Source: Pseudarthrobacter naphthalenicus
GTDB taxonomy: Bacteria; Actinomycetota; Actinomycetes; Actinomycetales; Micrococcaceae
DNA: 64,000 nt
Direction: 5' to 3'
Assembly (NCBI RefSeq): GCF_029076445.1
Contig: NZ_JARESG010000004.1
Location: 220,923-284,922, forward strand
Shown one piece after another: positions 60,572 through 64,000 of the stretch. Below the pieces are notes generated by a model, which was given only the letters and a program-made list of their open reading frames with translations, was not told the DNA's origin and made no database searches. The position numbers and the translations under genes are program-made. Within the stretch, counting starts at the first letter, position 1. Each line of letters starts with the position of its first letter.

Positions 60572-61630
60572 ATGCCTTCCTCGGTCCCGCCCGCACAGCC
60601 GCCCTCACTGCCATCGTCTGTGCCATCGTCCCTGCAGTTTCCGCTGCCGGCCGTCGAGGAGCTGCTCGCCTCCGCGCATGTGGTGAGCCTGCCGATGCGG
60701 GTGAAGTTCCGCGGCATCACGCTGCGCGAGACCCTCCTCCTGCAGGGCCCCGCAGGCTGGGCGGAGTTCTGTCCGTTCCCCGAGTACGGGGATGCCGAGG
60801 CCTCCCGCTGGCTGGCCGCCGCCATCGAAGCCGGCTGGCATGGTTTCCCGGCACCAATCCGGCGCGTCATTCCCGTCAACGCCACTGTCCCTGCCGTCCC
60901 CGCGGAGCAGGTGCCCGAGGTTCTGGCCAGGTTCGGCCGGGTGGACGCCGTCAAGATCAAAGTGGCCGAACGCGGCGAGTCCCTCGGTGACGACGCCGCC
61001 CGGGTGGACGCCGTGCGCGCATTGCTGCCGGATGCCGCCATCCGCGTGGACGCCAACGGCGGCTGGGACGTCCCGGCCGCCGTGGAGGCACTGACCCGGC
61101 TCGCCGCCGTCGGGCTGGAATATGCGGAACAGCCGGTGCCCAGCATAGAAGGACTTGCGGAGGTGCGGCGCCGGTTGCGGGACGCCGGGACGCCCGTGCT
61201 GATCGCCGCGGACGAAAGTGTCCGCAAGGAGTCCGACCCCCTGCGCGTCGCGCGGGCCGGCGCCGCCGATCTGCTGGTGGTGAAGGTCGCACCGCTCGGG
61301 GGAGTGCGCCGCGCCCTGGACATCGTGGCGCAGGCCGGGCTTCCCGCCGTCGTCAGTTCCGCGCTGGACACGTCGGTGGGCATCCGCGCCGGGCTGGCGT
61401 TGGCGGCTTCGCTGCCGGAGTTGCCGTATGCGTGCGGACTGGGAACAGTCTCGCTGTTCACCTCCGACATCACCCTGGATCCGCTGGTGGCCGACGACGG
61501 CGCCATCCGCCTCCGCGACGTCGCCGCCGATTCCGGGCTGCTTTCGCGCTACAGCGCTCCCGCCGACCGCCGCGACTGGTGGCTGGACCGCCTCCGCCGA
61601 GTCCACGCCACCCTCGCCGCAACCCCCTAA
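60572..61630 (+). CDS. menC: o-Succinylbenzoate synthase (MenC)
   Basis: 352 residues from ATG 60572. Enolase-superfamily barrel with the actinobacterial MenC motifs: GWAEFCPFPEYGD, DAVKIKVAERGESLGDD (lysine pair), AIRVDANGGWD (Asp metal ligand), LEYAEQPVPSIEGL, IAADESVRK (Asp) and LLVVKVAPLGGVRRAL (general base Lys). ALDTSVGIRAGLALAASLPELP is a family hallmark. It dehydrates SHCHC to o-succinylbenzoate in menaquinone synthesis. No other men genes are adjacent. Confidence 0.92.
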   Translation: MPSSVPPAQPPSLPSSVPSSLQFPLPAVEELLASAHVVSLPMRVKFRGITLRETLLLQGPAGWAEFCPFPEYGDAEASRWLAAAIEAGWHGFPAPIRRVIPVNATVPAVPAEQVPEVLARFGRVDAVKIKVAERGESLGDDAARVDAVRALLPDAAIRVDANGGWDVPAAVEALTRLAAVGLEYAEQPVPSIEGLAEVRRRLRDAGTPVLIAADESVRKESDPLRVARAGAADLLVVKVAPLGGVRRALDIVAQAGLPAVVSSALDTSVGIRAGLALAASLPELPYACGLGTVSLFTSDITLDPLVADDGAIRLRDVAADSGLLSRYSAPADRRDWWLDRLRRVHATLAATP

Positions 61631-61654
61631 CCCCCTGCCCCGCTGACGCCCCCT

Positions 61655-61700
61655 GGAACGCTCTCTCACTTAACGCGGGTTTTTGGGCAACGCTCTCGCA
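61655..61700. repeat. 46-bp GAGAGCGTTCC-family element, inverse orientation
   Basis: The reverse complement reads TGCGAGAGCGTT ... GTTAAGTGAGAGAGCGTTCC, matching 33533-33578 in length and both ends. It lies 25 bp after menC. Confidence 0.85.
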
Positions 61701-61719
61701 GTTTCTGCAGGTCATCAGC

Positions 61720-61741
61720 GGTTAACCGTAACTTCACCTGG
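61720..61741 (+). promoter_or_regulatory. PHO-box-like direct repeat
   Basis: GGTTAACCGTA followed directly by ACTTCACCTGG, two 11-bp units resembling the GTTCACC repeats bound by PhoP in streptomycetes, 70 bp upstream of a PhoX-type phosphatase. Confidence 0.4.
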
Positions 61742-61810
61742 CTGACGACTGCGGGTCGGAACCGGCTGACAGGGTGAGCGGGACCCGATCGTCCTATTGG
61801 AGGCATAACC

Positions 61811-63877
61811 TTGTCTGAAACGACAAACCGCAAGTTCAACCTGCTGCCCATGCTTGGCCACACGAAGGGTAAGCGCAGTGCCGTCACCTGCGCCCTGAAG
61901 TGCGACAACGCCTGCGCCGGCGATGTCTGCAACACCAGCTCGAACAGTTACTTCCGCGACATTGCGTCCGCCACCATGTCCCGCCGCGCCGCCCTGGGCT
62001 TCGGCGCCGCCGGTGCGCTCGCCGTCGTACTCGGCTCTGCTGTGACGTCCGCGGAACCGGCAGTTGCCGGCGGCCCGGGCCTGGCACCCGCAGCGAAAGA
62101 AGGCTTCGGCGCCTCGAAGCTGAAGTTCACGCCGATCGCTCCAGTGGACAAGCTGGTTGACGCCGTTACTGTCCCTGAAGGTTTCACCTGGCAGCCCGTG
62201 ATTCGCTGGGGTGAGCCCATCTTCAACGGCACACCGGACTTTGACATCAACAACCAGACGGCCGCCGCTCAGGAAAAGCAGTTCGGCTACAACAACGACT
62301 ACTCGGACATTATCGAGATCCCGGACACCAAGGGCCGCCGCGCCGTTCTGTTCGCCAACCACGAATACACCAACGAGGGAATCATGTTCCCCGCCACGAT
62401 GCCGGCTGCGCAGATGCGCGCGGTGGGACAGGCCGCGCACGGACTGTCCGTCGTTGAGTTGGAGCGCAAGAACACCACCAAACCGTGGACCTACGTCAAG
62501 GGTGCGCCGCTGAACCGCCGCTTCCTGAACAGCACCACTTACGAACTGACCGGCCCGGTTGCGGGATCGTCGCTGGTGAAGACGGCTGATGACAAGGCAG
62601 GCCGCTTCATCAAGGGCACTTTGGGCAACTGTTCCGGCGGAACCACCCCATGGGGCACCATCCTGTCCGGTGAAGAAAACTTCAACGGCTACTTCGTCGC
62701 CCCCGGCACCTCTGACTACGACAAGCGCTACGGCCTCACCAGCAAGGCCACAGCCCGTCAGTGGGAAATCGACGAAGACCGCTTCGACACGCGCAAGCCG
62801 GGCTACGAAAACGAAGCCAACCGCTTCGGCTACATCGTCGAAGTCGACCCGTTCGATCCCACTTCCACCCCGAAGAAGCACTCCTCATTGGGCCGATTCA
62901 AGCACGAGGGTGCCAACGTGATCATTGCCGAGAACGGCAAGGTTGTGGCCTACTCCGGTGACGACGAGCGCTTCGATTACCTCTACAAATTTGTCTCGCG
63001 GGACTTCTACAAAGAGGGCGACCGCAAGCACAACATGACGCTGCTCTCCGCTGGCGACCTGTATGTCGCGAAGTTCACGGGCAACTCTGCTGACTTCAAG
63101 GCCGGCGAGGTTCCGGCGGACGGCGCATTCGATGGCACCGGTCAGTGGCTGCCCTTGGTGGTCAACGGCGAGTCCAAGGTGGACAAAATGAGCGTTGAGG
63201 AGGTCCTGGTCTACACCCGCCTCGCCGCAGACACAGTCGGCCCCACTAAGATGGACCGCTGCGAGGACGTACAGCCGAGCCTGCACACCGGCAAGGTCTA
63301 CGTCGCATGCACCAACAACAGCAAGCGCGGCATCGAGGGCAACGTCTTCGCCGACGAGGCCAACCCCCGCAACAAGAACAAAGACGGCCACATCGTCGAA
63401 ATCACCGAGGCCGGGGGCCAGGACTCCACGACGTTCGCCTGGAACCTGCTCATCGTCTGTGGAGATCCCGCCGTCGACAAGTCGACCTACTTCTCCGGTT
63501 TCCCGGCGGACCAGGTCTCGCCCATCTCCTGCCCGGACAACCTCGCGTTCGACTCCGTCGGAAACCTGTGGATCTCCACCGACGGCGCGCCGTCGGCCAT
63601 CCAGAAGGCCGACGGCCTCTTCAAGGTCACGTTGGAGGGTGCAGAGCGCGGCAAGGTTGAACAGTTCCTCGCCGTACCGCGTGAAGCCGAAACCTGCGGC
63701 CCCATCGTGCACGACGAGGAGCGCACCGTCTTCGTCTCGGTGCAGCACCCGGGCGAAGATGGATCGTTCGCTGCCCAGCGCTCCTTCTTCCCGGACTACG
63801 TTGCTGAAGGTGCGACGCCGGCACGCGGCCAGGTGCGCGCGCCCCGCCCGTCCGTGATCCAGGTGTTCCGCGGCTAG
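61811..63877 (+). CDS. PhoX-family phosphatase, Tat-exported
   Basis: 688 residues from TTG 61811 with GGAGG 8 bases upstream. The N-terminus includes ATMSRRAALGFGAAGALAVV, a twin-arginine signal about 55 residues in, preceded by an unusual Cys-rich VTCALKCDNACAGDVC. The body is the DUF839/PhoX beta-propeller: GRRAVLFANHEYTNEGIMF, NCSGGTTPWGTILSGEENF, RFGYIVEVDPFDP, RFKHEGANVII and CPDNLAFDSVGNLWISTDG. It binds Ca2+/Fe in relatives and releases phosphate from esters outside the cell. A PHO-box-like repeat upstream suggests control by phosphate. Confidence 0.9.
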   Translation: MSETTNRKFNLLPMLGHTKGKRSAVTCALKCDNACAGDVCNTSSNSYFRDIASATMSRRAALGFGAAGALAVVLGSAVTSAEPAVAGGPGLAPAAKEGFGASKLKFTPIAPVDKLVDAVTVPEGFTWQPVIRWGEPIFNGTPDFDINNQTAAAQEKQFGYNNDYSDIIEIPDTKGRRAVLFANHEYTNEGIMFPATMPAAQMRAVGQAAHGLSVVELERKNTTKPWTYVKGAPLNRRFLNSTTYELTGPVAGSSLVKTADDKAGRFIKGTLGNCSGGTTPWGTILSGEENFNGYFVAPGTSDYDKRYGLTSKATARQWEIDEDRFDTRKPGYENEANRFGYIVEVDPFDPTSTPKKHSSLGRFKHEGANVIIAENGKVVAYSGDDERFDYLYKFVSRDFYKEGDRKHNMTLLSAGDLYVAKFTGNSADFKAGEVPADGAFDGTGQWLPLVVNGESKVDKMSVEEVLVYTRLAADTVGPTKMDRCEDVQPSLHTGKVYVACTNNSKRGIEGNVFADEANPRNKNKDGHIVEITEAGGQDSTTFAWNLLIVCGDPAVDKSTYFSGFPADQVSPISCPDNLAFDSVGNLWISTDGAPSAIQKADGLFKVTLEGAERGKVEQFLAVPREAETCGPIVHDEERTVFVSVQHPGEDGSFAAQRSFFPDYVAEGATPARGQVRAPRPSVIQVFRG

Positions 63878-63890
63878 TACTACAGTCGCG

Positions 63891-64000
63891 TTTGTATGGT
63901 CTGTCTGCGTGCTTTGTAGTGGCATTGCTGGGCGCGGTGTTGGTGTTTTCGTCGCCAAAGCGAACAGTGGATAACGTGGTGGGGGTCTGGTTGTCGGTGC
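63891..64000 (+). CDS. Possible partial gene running off the window
   Basis: From TTG 63891 an open frame gives LYGLSACFVVALLGAVLV and continues to the window end. The hydrophobic start resembles a membrane or signal segment. No ribosome site and no family; low confidence. Confidence 0.2.

Overview
The window is high-GC actinobacterial DNA. Three things support this: G/C-rich third codon positions, frequent GTG and TTG starts with AAGGAGG-type ribosome sites, and many promoters whose TANNNT -10 box lies 6-8 bases before the start codon (leaderless transcripts). The gene families fit a soil Micrococcaceae, most likely Arthrobacter or Pseudarthrobacter. That placement is inference from gene content, because no rRNA or tRNA gene is present.

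Region 1 (1-6105) is part of a cell-surface glycan locus of lower GC: a glycosyltransferase, a DegT-type aminotransferase, a GNAT acetyltransferase, a glycosyltransferase fused to a phosphoglycosyl transferase, and a FemAB-like acyltransferase. Region 2 (6106-9350) is decayed mobile DNA. It holds an IS3-family transposase relic, a truncated second copy of an MFS pump, and phage-type small gene remnants, one of them DUF6221-like. Region 3 (9352-14402) returns to surface glycans with an O-antigen polymerase/ligase-type protein and an acyltransferase-3 protein. Between them lies a large phage-tail-like beta-helix/glycine-rich protein.

Region 4 (14405-24851) looks assembled from modules bounded by short direct repeats: a COG4705 membrane protein, a small membrane protein, a SnoaL-like protein, an Lrp/AsnC regulator, a TetR/DHA2 efflux pair, then the E1alpha-E1beta-E2 operon of a branched-chain 2-oxoacid or pyruvate dehydrogenase complex followed by an FAD monooxygenase. 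No E3 gene is seen. The TetR/MFS pair lies between the Lrp regulator and the dehydrogenase operon and is flanked by two copies of what looks like the same leader sequence.

Region 5 (24870-45346) is mostly single-gene housekeeping and accessory functions: universal stress protein, ArsB/NhaD-type transporter, DinB-like protein, PRC-barrel protein, winged-helix protein, NhaA, several MFS pumps (one an internal-deletion pseudogene), M20 amidohydrolase, SGNH hydrolase, metallo-beta-lactamase fold protein, MarR/MFS pair, lipoproteins, a GlpF-type channel, a repeat protein and a polysaccharide deacetylase.

Region 6 (45512-63877) holds two tiny membrane proteins ahead of a MinD/ParA-like ATPase, twin STAS-like proteins, CsbD, an NmrA-like reductase, an MFS pump, a zinc-ribbon protein, a camelysin/TasA-like secreted pair, a monooxygenase/TetR divergon, PAP2 phosphatase, an ArsR/SRPBCC pair, CorA, an HPt-like protein lacking its histidine, MenC and a Tat-exported PhoX-type phosphatase.

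Several repeat families sit between genes: a 61-bp palindrome (two copies), a 32/46-bp GAGAGCGTTCC element (two sites), a 23-bp triple repeat, a 15-bp minisatellite and various perfect hairpins. No CRISPR array, tRNA or complete prophage was seen.
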